DNA of 64,000 nt, from NCBI GenBank assembly GCA_015200025.1, contig CP054186.1, positions 1,302,001-1,366,000 on the forward strand, written 5' to 3'. Position 1 is the first letter of the stretch. Every line of letters begins with the position of its first letter. This DNA is from Phycisphaeraceae bacterium (GTDB taxonomy: Bacteria; Planctomycetota; Phycisphaerae; Phycisphaerales; UBA1924). Below are positions 17,057-25,683 of the stretch, piece after piece. The position numbers and the translations under genes are program-made. Below the pieces are notes generated by a model, which worked only from the letters and a program-made list of their open reading frames with translations, was not told where the DNA came from and did not search any database.

Positions 17057-18285
17057 CAGCCGACGTCGAACCCTTCCGTGAAAAGGTCCAGATCGAAGAA
17101 ATCGATGAACCCGTCGTGGTCGTAATCGGCCCGCGGATCGCCCTGCTCGAACGCCGTCATGTAGTCATCAAAGTCGAAGAAGTCGACGAACCCGTCAAGG
17201 TTGAAATCCGCCAGGCACGGCACCGGGACCGGCGTCAGCACAAACACGTCCATCGCGCCCATCGTGACCCCGCGGTTGAACAGCAGCAGACGCCCCGACG
17301 AGTGCTCGGCCGCGATGCCCGAGAGCCACAACTGCGTCTCGGGCGACCTCAGCGGGAGCGTCGTCGCGCCCGGCTGCAGCGTGCTCGAAAGACGCTCCCG
17401 GCGCACGGCCCGGCTGTCCACCTCGTAATACTCCAGCGACGGCTCGTTGTTGTCCGTCGCCACGAGCACCCCGTCACGGTAATCGAAGAGCCTCGGGTAG
17501 TTCGACCCGCCGTTCAGGTACGCCATGCCCACCGGCATCCCCGCCGAACCGGCGTAGCGGCTGCGCCCGCAGTAGAACGCCGGCCCCGTCCGCCCCGCGC
17601 GGCTGAACATCGTGACCGCCGACGCCGGGAACCGCCACGACGTGAAGAACATCGCCCTCGACGGGACATACACCGCGTCCTCGGTCGACGTGTTGGGCGA
17701 GGTGGTCGGGAACCCGTTGATCCCCGGGCCCCAATCCATCGACTCCCCCGTCGCGAGGTCGAACTGTCGGAGCATGTTCCCGGCCGAGGCGACCACGAGG
17801 TTCCCCCCCGCCCCGAGGCCCCACGCCGACGTGTTGACCGTCACGCCGCGGGGGTCGAGGTCGTACCCGTCCCTCGCCGGGTCGTTGTGCAGCACCGTGC
17901 GCACGTACGTGACCCCCGACGGCAACCCGCCCTCGTCGAGCGTCAGCCGGACCTCCAGCACGTAGTTCTTGAACGACCCCGCGGGCAGAAAGTTCCCGGT
18001 GTTCGTCGAGACCAGATAGCGGCCATCGCCAAGACTGTGCGCCCCGGTGACGCTGGTCAGCGCGACCGTCCCGCCGGGCGTCTTGGCGTCGGGGTACCGC
18101 ACCATCGAGGCATAATCGAACCGGTGGAGCCGATAATCCTGCTCGAAAAGCCGGATATACCCGAGATCATCACCACGCGAGACCCCCGCGCCCAGCGACA
18201 GCATGACCACGCCGGCCGCCAGCAAAGCCCGACCGAGAGACCGTACACCGCCGCCACGAAGCCCGTGCCCGGGATCATCGCTCAT
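17053..18285 (-). CDS. Secreted GC-type dockerin protein, beta-propeller-like
   Basis: Function unknown; secreted. The ATG at 18285 follows GGAGAGAG, and the upstream in-frame extension has no signal-like features. The product is 410 residues with a signal peptide (RALLAAGVVMLSLGAGVSRG). The body has repeated beta-rich blades (DYASMVRYPD, GDGRYLVSTNTGNF, YVPSRAMFFTSW), suggesting a propeller. The C-terminus carries two dockerin-like calcium loops, DFNLDGFVDFFDFDDY and DYDHDGFIDFFDLDLF, ending in Gly-Cys. Unlike the six paralogues at 26-36 kb, it lacks the two central cysteines (CFEGxxCP) but keeps the first and last. The gene lies alone, away from the cluster. Confidence 0.75.
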   Translation of the reverse strand: MSDDPGHGLRGGGVRSLGRALLAAGVVMLSLGAGVSRGDDLGYIRLFEQDYRLHRFDYASMVRYPDAKTPGGTVALTSVTGAHSLGDGRYLVSTNTGNFLPAGSFKNYVLEVRLTLDEGGLPSGVTYVRTVLHNDPARDGYDLDPRGVTVNTSAWGLGAGGNLVVASAGNMLRQFDLATGESMDWGPGINGFPTTSPNTSTEDAVYVPSRAMFFTSWRFPASAVTMFSRAGRTGPAFYCGRSRYAGSAGMPVGMAYLNGGSNYPRLFDYRDGVLVATDNNEPSLEYYEVDSRAVRRERLSSTLQPGATTLPLRSPETQLWLSGIAAEHSSGRLLLFNRGVTMGAMDVFVLTPVPVPCLADFNLDGFVDFFDFDDYMTAFEQGDPRADYDHDGFIDFFDLDLFTEGFDVGC

Positions 18286-18391
18286 CTCTCTCTCCGGATT
18301 GTCGCCGGGGGGTGACGCCGAACCCCGGGTCTCGACCACGATCACACCCTGCCACGAGTTCAAGGGCGTGAACGTCCGAGATCGCAGGCAG

Positions 18392-18419
18392 AATGTACAG
18401 ATAAACGGTGTGTGAGCAA
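18392..18419 (-). promoter_or_regulatory. Candidate promoter of the 17-18 kb dockerin gene
   Basis: On the minus strand TTGCTC (18414-18419) is followed after 16 bp by TACATT (18392-18397), with TG directly before the -10. The predicted leader of about 100 nt carries the Shine-Dalgarno GGAGAGAG. Confidence 0.35.
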
Positions 18420-18619
18420 GTTTCCCTGCAATCATTCCGTCAGGTTGAGGCGATTCCCCCGCCGTGGCACCTCACCGCACCCTACCCGCACGCCACCCCA
18501 CCCACCCCCTGCCCGAACGCCCCACCGCCGACCGGGCACGCGTCGATTCGATGAGCCGGTCGTTTGCTCGTGGTTATAGGGCGAAACTCCGGGCACGAAC
18601 GACCCCCCCCGGGTGTTGC

Positions 18620-18625
18620 TAGGCT
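18620..18625 (+). promoter_or_regulatory. TAGGCT -10-like box, leaderless start of HtrA-like gene
   Basis: TAGGCT ends 7 nt before the ATG at 18633, with no Shine-Dalgarno between. Confidence 0.4.
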
Positions 18626-18632
18626 TGGTCCG

Positions 18633-20807
18633 ATGACGAACCGCACCCGCACACGGACGGCGCTGAGAACGTGGGCCCCGCTATCGACCGCCGTGATCCT
18701 GGCCGCCGCGGGCGGGTTCGGCGGGTGCCACTCGTCACCCGTCGGGGAGAGTGGTTCGTCGGTCTCGGGCCGCCTTGCCGGGACGGACCCGGGGCTGGCC
18801 GCCGCACGGGACCGCGTCTTCCCCGCGCTGGTCAACATCCGGGTGGTGACGGTCAACTACGTGGGCGGGCAGGAATCCAAGGGCGGGGGGAACGGCTCGG
18901 GGACGATCATCGGCCCCGAGGGGTACGTGGTGACCAACCAGCACGTGGTCGCCGACGGACGCCGGTTCTTCTGCACGCTCGCCGACAAGCGCGAGGTCGC
19001 CGCCGAGCTCGTCGGCGAGGACCCGCTGACGGACCTGGCGGTGCTGAGGCTGAACATGGACCAGCTCAGGGACGCGGGCCCGCTCCCGGTGGCGGTGTTC
19101 GGGGATTCGGACACGCTCGACGTGGGCGACACCGTGCTGGCGATGGGCTCGCCGTTCTCGCTGTCGCGTTCGGTGACGCTGGGGATCGTCTCGAACACGT
19201 CGCGGGTCTTCACCTCGGGCTTCGGGACCGAGGAGGTCGAGGACATGGAGCTCGACTACGGGCAAACGACCGGCGTCTTCACCCGCTGGATCCAGCACGA
19301 CGCGCTGATCAACCCGGGCAATTCGGGCGGCCCGCTCGTCAACCTCCGCGGCGAGATCATCGGGATCAACACGCGGGGCGGGGCGGGCATGGGCTTCGCC
19401 AGCCCGAGCAACCTCGCCCGTGACGTGGCGGCCCTGCTCATCGCGCACGGCGAGGTACCCCGGTCGTGGGTCGGGGTCTCGTTCCGCACGATCGCGAAAA
19501 CCGGGCTGACCGAGGGCGTGCTCGTCAACTCCGTGACCCGTGGCGGCCCCGCGGACGCCGCGGGGCTCCGCGCGGGCGACCTGGTCCTCGCCCTGGCGGG
19601 TTCGCCCGTGACCGTGCGATTCGCCGAGGAACTCCCCCCGCTGATGAAATCGATCTCGGACCGGCCGATCGGGACCGACCTGACGCTCCGCGTCCGGCGT
19701 GAGGGCCGCGATTTCGACCTGCGCCTGACCACCGAGCGGCTCCTGCCCGAGCGCGGGGACGAGACGGCCCTGCGCGGGTGGGGGATCGCCGCCCGCGAGA
19801 TCACCGAGAAACTCGCGCGCGACCTGCGCCTCACCTCGCGCGACGGGGTCTTCGTGACCGGCGTCCGCCCCGGGAGCCCCGCGGACCTCTCCGAGCCCAA
19901 GATCCAGCGCGGCGACATCATCCGGTCCATCGACAAACGCCCCGTCGCCGCGTTCCGCGACGCGGTGGCGATCTACCGCGAGATCATGGCCCCCACCGAC
20001 CGCGAGAAAATCCCCGAGTTTCTGCTCGTCGAGGTCGAACGCCGTGGGCAGAGCCAGGTCACCGTCATCAAACCCCGCCCCGAGCTCAAGGAAGACCCGC
20101 CCAGCGACCTGCCCAAGGCGTGGTTGGGTGTTCTCACGCAGCCGGTCTTCCGAGACCTGGCCCGGCAACTGACCCCCGAGGCCACCGCGGGCCTCCGCGT
20201 GACGCGCGTCTACCCGGGCACCCGCGCCGCCGAATCCGACCTGCGCGTGGGCGACATCATCGTCGGGGCGGGCGACGAGCGGTTCAACGTCCGCGGGCTG
20301 CAGGACGCGGGGCTGCTCCAGCGTGTCGTGCGCACGTACCGGGCCGACGACCGGCTCTCGCTCCGCGTGGTTCGCGACGGGCTGGCGGTCGATGTGCCCG
20401 TGACGCTCGAACGGACGCGGACGACGCCCGACGAGGCCAAGACCGACCAGAACCGGGATTTCGAGCTCCGCGTCCGCGAGCTGACGTTCTTCGACCGCGA
20501 CGCGGAGCGGTGGGACGAGGGCGTGGCGGGCGTGCTGGTGACCGGGCTCGAGCGCGTCGGGTGGGCGGGCCTGGCCGGGCTCTTCACCGGCGACCTCATC
20601 CAATCCATCGCGGGCACGCCCGTCGCGTCGATCGACGATTTCCGCGCGGTAATGGAACGCTTGGCCCGCGAGCAACCCGCCCGGGTCATTTTCGTCGTCC
20701 TCCGCGGGAACACGACCGCGTACCTCTTCGCCGAGCCCGAGTGGAAGCCCATGACCAAGGACGAAGAACGCGCCAACCCCACCCCCACCACCCCCACCAC
20801 CCCCTGA
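18633..20807 (+). CDS. HtrA/DegP-like serine protease lipoprotein with four PDZ-like domains
   Basis: A periplasmic envelope protease or chaperone. The 724-residue product has a lipoprotein signal with lipobox FGGC (Cys32). The trypsin-like domain (about 60-265) has an intact triad: His104 in TNQHVV, Asp134 in LTDLAVL and Ser231 in GNSGGP. Four PDZ-like modules follow, beginning near residues 285 (WVGVSFR), 388 (WGIAAREI), 500 (WLGVLTQP) and 620 (GVAGVLV). Four is unusual, since DegP has two. The ATG at 18633 is preferred because it opens the lipoprotein signal and follows a TAGGCT box. The next gene, 69 bp downstream, encodes a related protein with a broken catalytic triad, so the two may work as an enzyme/pseudoenzyme pair. 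Confidence 0.85.
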   Translation: MTNRTRTRTALRTWAPLSTAVILAAAGGFGGCHSSPVGESGSSVSGRLAGTDPGLAAARDRVFPALVNIRVVTVNYVGGQESKGGGNGSGTIIGPEGYVVTNQHVVADGRRFFCTLADKREVAAELVGEDPLTDLAVLRLNMDQLRDAGPLPVAVFGDSDTLDVGDTVLAMGSPFSLSRSVTLGIVSNTSRVFTSGFGTEEVEDMELDYGQTTGVFTRWIQHDALINPGNSGGPLVNLRGEIIGINTRGGAGMGFASPSNLARDVAALLIAHGEVPRSWVGVSFRTIAKTGLTEGVLVNSVTRGGPADAAGLRAGDLVLALAGSPVTVRFAEELPPLMKSISDRPIGTDLTLRVRREGRDFDLRLTTERLLPERGDETALRGWGIAAREITEKLARDLRLTSRDGVFVTGVRPGSPADLSEPKIQRGDIIRSIDKRPVAAFRDAVAIYREIMAPTDREKIPEFLLVEVERRGQSQVTVIKPRPELKEDPPSDLPKAWLGVLTQPVFRDLARQLTPEATAGLRVTRVYPGTRAAESDLRVGDIIVGAGDERFNVRGLQDAGLLQRVVRTYRADDRLSLRVVRDGLAVDVPVTLERTRTTPDEAKTDQNRDFELRVRELTFFDRDAERWDEGVAGVLVTGLERVGWAGLAGLFTGDLIQSIAGTPVASIDDFRAVMERLAREQPARVIFVVLRGNTTAYLFAEPEWKPMTKDEERANPTPTTPTTP

Positions 20808-20876
20808 CCCCCCATCACCCCCCGCCGGCACCGAGCCCAATCCGGCTCGCCCCGATCCCAGAAAGGACCACGATCC

Positions 20877-21761
20877 ATGCGTCGTTCCGCCCTCCTGATC
20901 CCGTGCCTCGCCGTCTCAGCGCTGACCGTCGCACCCGACGCCCCCGCCGCGCCGGCGTCCCCGGCGCCGGTGTGGTCGGACCCCGAGGGCGACGCCGCCC
21001 GGACGCTGCTCGAGAACGTCAGCGGCGCGATCGTGACGGTGAAGTTCGTGCTGCGGTCGTCGGGCGGCGGCGGCGAGAACGAGCAGCAGCGCGAGGTCTC
21101 CGGGGTGATGATCGAGGACTCCGGGTTGGTGCTCACGAGCAACCTGCTCATGGGCGGGGTGCCCGAGGCCGTCAAACGCCGGGCCCGGGTCCGGAACACG
21201 GCCAAGGACATCAAGGTGCTCATCGACGACGACACCGAGGGCGTCGACGCGAAGCTCGTCGCGCGCGACAGCGAGCTCGACCTGGCCTGGGTGCGGATCG
21301 TCAAGCCCGAGGGCAAGTACAAGGCCGTCGATTTCACCAAGTCGGCGTCGGCGCAGGCGGGAGACCGTGTGATGGTCGTCGAGCGGCTCGGCCGATACCA
21401 CGACCGCCAGGCGACGGTCGACACGGCCCGGGTCCGCGCGGTGCTCTCTCGCCCGCGGCGGCTGTTCCTCGTGCAGGGGGATATCTCCGAGAACTGGGGC
21501 CTGCCGTTCTTCAACATCAAGGGCGAGGTGATCGGGCTGGCGTCGCTCCAGCTCCCGAGCCAGGAGGAACTCGACGCCGACCGCGACGACCCCAAGCCGG
21601 TGTGGCAGAGCGTGGTGCTCCCGGCGTCGGTGGTGGTCCGGGCGACGGAGCAGGCCAAGGAGAGCGAGCGGGCCGGGAAGCCCGTGGACGAGGAGCCGCC
21701 CGCCGAGGATCCCGCGCCCGCCGATGAACCCGCGGCGGGCGGGGACGCCCCGCCACGCTGA
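20877..21761 (+). CDS. Secreted trypsin-fold pseudoprotease (degenerate HtrA-like protein)
   Basis: A 294-residue protein with a signal peptide (MRRSALLIPCLAVSALTVA) preceded by AGAAAGGA. The body follows the order of the HtrA protease domain. However, the histidine motif is LTSNLLM in place of TNxHVV, and the serine loop reads GDISENWGLPFF in place of GNSGGP; only the Asp region (SELDLAWV) is kept. It should therefore be catalytically inactive. There is no PDZ domain; the C-terminus is an acidic, Pro/Ala-rich tail. It sits 69 bp after the active HtrA-like gene in the same direction, which suggests a regulatory or substrate-binding subunit. This role is inferred; homology to the neighbour is judged from motif order only. 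Confidence 0.65.
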   Translation: MRRSALLIPCLAVSALTVAPDAPAAPASPAPVWSDPEGDAARTLLENVSGAIVTVKFVLRSSGGGGENEQQREVSGVMIEDSGLVLTSNLLMGGVPEAVKRRARVRNTAKDIKVLIDDDTEGVDAKLVARDSELDLAWVRIVKPEGKYKAVDFTKSASAQAGDRVMVVERLGRYHDRQATVDTARVRAVLSRPRRLFLVQGDISENWGLPFFNIKGEVIGLASLQLPSQEELDADRDDPKPVWQSVVLPASVVVRATEQAKESERAGKPVDEEPPAEDPAPADEPAAGGDAPPR

Positions 21762-21804
21762 CCAACCCCCACGCCGTGGCACGCGCCACGCAAGGAGCAC
21801 CGCG

Positions 21805-22953
21805 TTGATCTTCCACGTCGGGCGCATCGAGGTCGATACCGAGAAGGTCCGGCGGTGGATCAACTCGAGCAAGGGTCGGACGCTCACGTTCCGGCTCCTG
21901 ATCGCGGGCGTGGTGCTGCTCCCGCTGGCGGCGTGGTACGCCTTCGGGGGGCGCCGCGGGACCTCCGCCGCCGAGCAACGGAACGTGGTGCTGTACACGA
22001 CGGCGGACGAGGCGGTGGTGCGTTCGCTGACGGATGATTTCACGGCGCGGACCGGGATCAGGGTCGGGATCACCCGCGAGCCCGCGGGCCGGACCGATGC
22101 GTTGGTTCAGCGGCTCACGAACGAGAAAGGCAGCCCGCGCGCCGACGTGTGGTGGGGGGCCGATACCGCCGCCGCCGCCCGGCTCGCCGGGGCGGGCGTC
22201 CTGGCGCCGTGGACCAGCAAGGCCGAGTCGCTCGTCGCGGGCGGGTGGCCGGCGGGTCTGCGTGATCCGGGGTACCGGTGGTACGGGTTCGCGCTCCGGG
22301 CTCGCGTGATCGCGTTCAACACGTCGTCGCTCGCGAAGAACGAGGCGCCCACGCGTCTCCGCGACCTGGCGTCGCCGAACTGGCGGGGGCGTGTGGGCCT
22401 GCCCGACCCCCGTGTCCCGGGCCCCGCGCGGGCGCACCTGGCGTTCCTGATCGCGACCCACGGCGAGGACGCCGCCCGGTCGTGGCTCCTCGGGATCAAG
22501 GACAACGGGGCGGTCGTCCTGCCGGACGATCTCGCCGTGGCCCAGGCCGTCGGCCGGGGCGACGTTCGCCTGGGCCTGACTTCCGCGGACGCGGTCCGTT
22601 CGGCGCAGGGCGAGCCCTGGCCCGTGGATTTCGTGCCCGAATCGATCGACCGCCCCCGCGACCGGGTCGAGGGCCTGCGGAGCGTCGGGGTGGTGTTGAC
22701 GCCGGACACGGTCGCCCGGGTGGTAGGCTCGCCCAACCCGCACGCGGGGGCGAGGCTGGCGGACTTCCTGCTCTCCGCCGACGCCGAAAGGATCTTGGCC
22801 GGCGTGCCCGCCCGCCGCGTCCCGATCATCCCGTCGGTGGCGGGTGAGTTCGCCGGCGCGGCGTTCGCGAACCCGACGCCGATCGACTGGAACGCGGTCA
22901 ACGCCGCGGACGAGGCCGCGGCCCGGATCGCACGAGAGGTCCTGGGCCCATAA
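21805..22953 (+). CDS. Extracellular solute-binding protein, membrane-anchored (iron/polyamine type)
   Basis: Periplasmic ligand-binding protein of the AfuA/FutA/PotD-like class. The TTG at 21805 is chosen because AAGGAG (21792-21797) lies 7 nt before it; the ATG at 21724 would overlap the previous gene and has no Shine-Dalgarno. The 382-residue product has a single hydrophobic helix near residues 27-46 without a clear cleavage site, so it is probably anchored. The fold signature is VVLYTTADEAVVRSLTDDF, then ADVWWGAD, then WYGFALRARVIAFNT. A hinge region with RVGLPDPR follows. No ABC permease or ATPase gene is adjacent, so it is an orphan in this window. The ligand is unknown. Confidence 0.75.
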   Translation: MIFHVGRIEVDTEKVRRWINSSKGRTLTFRLLIAGVVLLPLAAWYAFGGRRGTSAAEQRNVVLYTTADEAVVRSLTDDFTARTGIRVGITREPAGRTDALVQRLTNEKGSPRADVWWGADTAAAARLAGAGVLAPWTSKAESLVAGGWPAGLRDPGYRWYGFALRARVIAFNTSSLAKNEAPTRLRDLASPNWRGRVGLPDPRVPGPARAHLAFLIATHGEDAARSWLLGIKDNGAVVLPDDLAVAQAVGRGDVRLGLTSADAVRSAQGEPWPVDFVPESIDRPRDRVEGLRSVGVVLTPDTVARVVGSPNPHAGARLADFLLSADAERILAGVPARRVPIIPSVAGEFAGAAFANPTPIDWNAVNAADEAAARIAREVLGP

Positions 22954-22990
22954 CAGCCCCGTCCCGGGTTCGCGATCCGTTCGTGCCCGG

Positions 22991-23017
22991 GGAGGAACGT
23001 CGGGCGGCGATTCCTCC
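22991..23017 (+). promoter_or_regulatory. Inverted repeat abutting the M20 peptidase promoter
   Basis: GGAGGAA (22991-22997) and TTCCTCC (23011-23017) form a perfect 7-bp inverted repeat with a 13-nt loop. It ends one base before the TATGGT box at 23019. It could be an operator, or the end of the upstream transcript; there is no T-tract. Confidence 0.35.
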
Positions 23018-23018
23018 G

Positions 23019-23024
23019 TATGGT
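23019..23024 (+). promoter_or_regulatory. TATGGT -10-like box, leaderless start of M20 gene
   Basis: TATGGT ends 7 nt before the ATG at 23032. It overlaps the alternative ATG at 23020, which argues for the downstream start. Confidence 0.4.
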
Positions 23025-23031
23025 TGTAGAT

Positions 23032-24255
23032 ATGACACTGACGCTGACCGCGCAGGACCTGCCCGTGCTGACCCAGGACGAACTCCGCGAGATCATCGAG
23101 CTCCGCCGCGACCTTCACGCCCACCCGGAACTCAATTATGAGGAAGTGCGCACCTCGGGCGTGGTATCGCGCGAGCTCGAGCGGCTCGGGATCGCGTGCA
23201 AGGCGGGCGTGGCCAAGACCGGCGTGGTCGGGTACCTGCCCGCGACCACCGCGGAGGGGAACCAGCGGCCCTCGACGGCCCTGCGTGCCGATATGGACGC
23301 CCTGCCCATCGTCGAACAGACGGGCAAGCCCTACGCGAGCACGAGCCCGGGCCGGATGCACGCCTGCGGGCACGACGGGCACACGGCGATGCTGCTGGGG
23401 GCGGCCCGGGTGCTCGCCCGCCTCACGCACCGCCCCAGGCCCGTGACGTTCATTTTCCAGCCGGCGGAAGAGGGCGGGGCCGGCGGCGAGCTGATGTGCC
23501 GGGAGGGGGCGCTCAAGGGTGAGGGGCACGGCGGGGTGGGCAACCCGGTGGGCGAGATCTTCGGGCTTCACGGGTGGCCGACGTACCCGGTGGGGCACGT
23601 GGCGACGCGCCCGGGGGCGCTCCTGGCGAGCGTGGACGACGTGGAGCTGACCGTGCGCGGGACCCAGTGCCACGGCGCCTACCCGCACCAAGGGCACGAC
23701 CCGATCCTCGCGACCGCGCAGGTTATCACCGCGCTGCAGGCCGTCGCGTCGCGCAGCACCAGCCCGCTCGACTCGGTCGTGGTGACCTGCGGCGAGGTCC
23801 GCGCGGGGACGGCCAACAACATCATCCCCGAATCATGCTGGACGCACTGGACCGTGCGCACGCTCAAGGACTCGACCCGCGCGATGGTCAAGCAGCGTTT
23901 CATCGAGACGGCGACGGGCGTGGCCTCGGCGTTGGGCTGCCGGGCCCAGGTCGAGTACCGCGAGAGTTACCCCGTCACGCACAACGACGCCCGGCTGGTG
24001 CACGAGTTCTTCGGCGTGGCCCGCTCGGCGCTGGGCGACGCCCGCGTCGGGGAGGTCGAGCAGCCCACCATGGGCGGTGAGGACTTTAGTTACTACGGGC
24101 GGCACGTCCCCGCGTGCTTCTTCTTCCTGGGGCTCCGCCCCGCCACGCTCCCCGCCGGGGGACGCTGCCCCGCCCTCCACCAGCCCGACTTTGATTTCAA
24201 CGACGACGCGATCCCCACCGGCGTCGGGATGTTCGTACGCCTCGCGACGCGGTGA
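23032..24255 (+). CDS. M20 family amidohydrolase (N-acyl amino acid / hippurate hydrolase type)
   Basis: A di-metal hydrolase that cleaves N-acyl or amide bonds of amino-acid derivatives; probably cytoplasmic, as no signal is visible. The product is 407 residues from ATG 23032 (411 if the ATG at 23020 is used). Motifs in order: RRDLHAHPELNYEE, ALRADMDALPI, the metal site MHACGHDGHTAML, FQPAEEGGAGG with the catalytic Glu pair, the dimerisation-domain segment HGAYPHQGHDPI, and TMGGEDFSYY near the end. This motif set places it with the IAA-amino acid hydrolase/hippuricase/HipO group, not with DapE. Substrate is not assignable. It is followed 37 bp later by uvrC, which has its own promoter box. 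Confidence 0.85.
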   Translation: MTLTLTAQDLPVLTQDELREIIELRRDLHAHPELNYEEVRTSGVVSRELERLGIACKAGVAKTGVVGYLPATTAEGNQRPSTALRADMDALPIVEQTGKPYASTSPGRMHACGHDGHTAMLLGAARVLARLTHRPRPVTFIFQPAEEGGAGGELMCREGALKGEGHGGVGNPVGEIFGLHGWPTYPVGHVATRPGALLASVDDVELTVRGTQCHGAYPHQGHDPILATAQVITALQAVASRSTSPLDSVVVTCGEVRAGTANNIIPESCWTHWTVRTLKDSTRAMVKQRFIETATGVASALGCRAQVEYRESYPVTHNDARLVHEFFGVARSALGDARVGEVEQPTMGGEDFSYYGRHVPACFFFLGLRPATLPAGGRCPALHQPDFDFNDDAIPTGVGMFVRLATR

Positions 24256-24280
24256 CCGCCCGATCGCCCCGTTCGCCATC

Positions 24281-24286
24281 TACCCT
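24281..24286 (+). promoter_or_regulatory. TACCCT -10-like box, leaderless start of uvrC
   Basis: TACCCT ends 5 nt before the GTG at 24292; no Shine-Dalgarno. Confidence 0.4.
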
Positions 24287-24291
24287 TCCGC

Positions 24292-25683
24292 GTGACGGAA
24301 CCGGGACCATCGACGGGGGACGACGCCCAGCGCCTGGAGGGGCTGCTCAGGAAGGCCCGCGCACTCCCCCCCGTCCCCGGGGTGTACCTCATGAAGGATG
24401 CGGGGGGGAAGGTGCTGTACGTCGGCAAGGCGTCGCGCCTGCCCGACCGCGTCTCGTCGTACTTTGTCCCCTCGGCGGACCTGACGCATCTCAAGCAGCA
24501 GATGGTCTCGATCGTCGCGGATTTCGACACCCTCGAGTGCGACAGCGAGTGGGAGGCGCTGCTCACCGAGAACCGCCTGATCAAGGACATCCACCCGCGG
24601 TACAACGTCCGCCTGACCGACGACAAGACCTTCCCGTACCTCGTGATCACCCAGCGGGAGGATTACCCACGGGTGTTCGTGACGCGCAACCCGGCGGGGA
24701 TCCAGGACGACGGGACGGCGGCCCCGGAGATGAAGGGGGCGAAGGTCTTCGGCCCCTTCACCAACGCCGGGGCGCTCCGCGAGGCGGTGCAGGTGCTCCA
24801 GCGGGTGTTCAAGTTCCGCACCTGCCGGCTTGACATCGTGGCCGGCAACGAGAAGAACCGGCATTTCCGCCCGTGCCTGCTGCACGCGATCAACCAGTGC
24901 ACCGCGCCCTGCGCGGAGCGGATCACGCCCGCGGCCTACCGGGCCGACGTGGACCGCTTCGTCCGGTTCCTGGGGACCAAGCGTTCCGAGATGTTGCGCG
25001 AGATGGCCCGCGACATGGAGGCCGCGGCGGCGGCGATGGACTACGAGCGGGCCGCGTCGGTCCGGGACCAGATCAAGGCGATCCGGAAGCTCGACGAGCG
25101 GTCGTCGTCCGACGCCGACGGGCTGTCGTGGCAGCCCGAGACCGACATGGCGTCGCTGGACCCCAGGAAGGGGCTCGAGAGTCTTCGCCGGACGCTGGGG
25201 CTCGCCGAGCCGATCCGGTGCGTCGAGGGGATCGACATCGCGCACCTTCATGGGGGCGAGACGGTGGGGAGCAAGGTGTGCTTCATCGACGGGCGCCCGC
25301 TCAAGAGCGAGTACCGGCGGTTCAAGATCACTCGGGCGGGCAACGACGATTACGCGAGCATCCGCGAGGTCGTGAGCCGGCGGTACCGGGAGGCGGGGGC
25401 AGGGGCCGAGCTGTACCCCGACGTGATCCTGATTGACGGGGGGCTGGGCCAGCTTCACGCGGGGCTCGAGGCGTTCGAGCAACTCGGCGTGAAGCCGCCG
25501 ATGGTCATCAGCCTGGCGAAGAAGGAAGAGTTGGTCTACGTACAGCGACGGGGCGAGCCGATCCGCCTGGGGCGTGAGAACGCGGGGCTGAGGCTCCTCC
25601 AGGCGGTTCGGGACGAGGCGCACCGCTTCGCGCAGCATTATCACCACGTCCTGAGGCGTAAACGTCAGCTCGACGAGGACTGA
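24292..25683 (+). CDS. uvrC: Excinuclease ABC subunit C, lacking the C-terminal HhH domain
   Basis: The dual-incision nuclease of nucleotide excision repair. GTG start at 24292; 463 residues against about 600 in most bacteria. The GIY-YIG domain (about 23-105) has GVYLMKDAGGKVLYVGKA for the 3' incision. The Cys-rich segment FRPCLLHAINQCTAPC and a UVR helical pair (about 230-265, for UvrB binding) follow. The RNase H-like domain keeps the 5' incision residues: Asp in EGIDIAHLHG, Asp in LIDGGLGQ and His in DEAHRFAQHYHH. The protein then stops within about 10 residues, so the tandem helix-hairpin-helix DNA-binding domain is absent. I found no HhH sequence in other frames downstream, so this is not a simple frameshift. 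Confidence 0.9.
   Translation: MTEPGPSTGDDAQRLEGLLRKARALPPVPGVYLMKDAGGKVLYVGKASRLPDRVSSYFVPSADLTHLKQQMVSIVADFDTLECDSEWEALLTENRLIKDIHPRYNVRLTDDKTFPYLVITQREDYPRVFVTRNPAGIQDDGTAAPEMKGAKVFGPFTNAGALREAVQVLQRVFKFRTCRLDIVAGNEKNRHFRPCLLHAINQCTAPCAERITPAAYRADVDRFVRFLGTKRSEMLREMARDMEAAAAAMDYERAASVRDQIKAIRKLDERSSSDADGLSWQPETDMASLDPRKGLESLRRTLGLAEPIRCVEGIDIAHLHGGETVGSKVCFIDGRPLKSEYRRFKITRAGNDDYASIREVVSRRYREAGAGAELYPDVILIDGGLGQLHAGLEAFEQLGVKPPMVISLAKKEELVYVQRRGEPIRLGRENAGLRLLQAVRDEAHRFAQHYHHVLRRKRQLDED

Larger units (their letters stand above)
18286..18632. other. Divergent intergenic region, dockerin gene / htrA-like gene
   Basis: This 347-bp stretch has no credible gene. It holds an AT-richer island at 18380-18440 with a candidate minus-strand promoter, a C-rich stretch around 18470-18540, and the TAGGCT box of the plus-strand protease gene. 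Confidence 0.6.

Noticed and set aside
21724..21804. ATG start at 21724 for the solute-binding protein
   Set aside because: It overlaps the preceding gene and lacks a Shine-Dalgarno. The TTG at 21805 has AAGGAG at ideal spacing.
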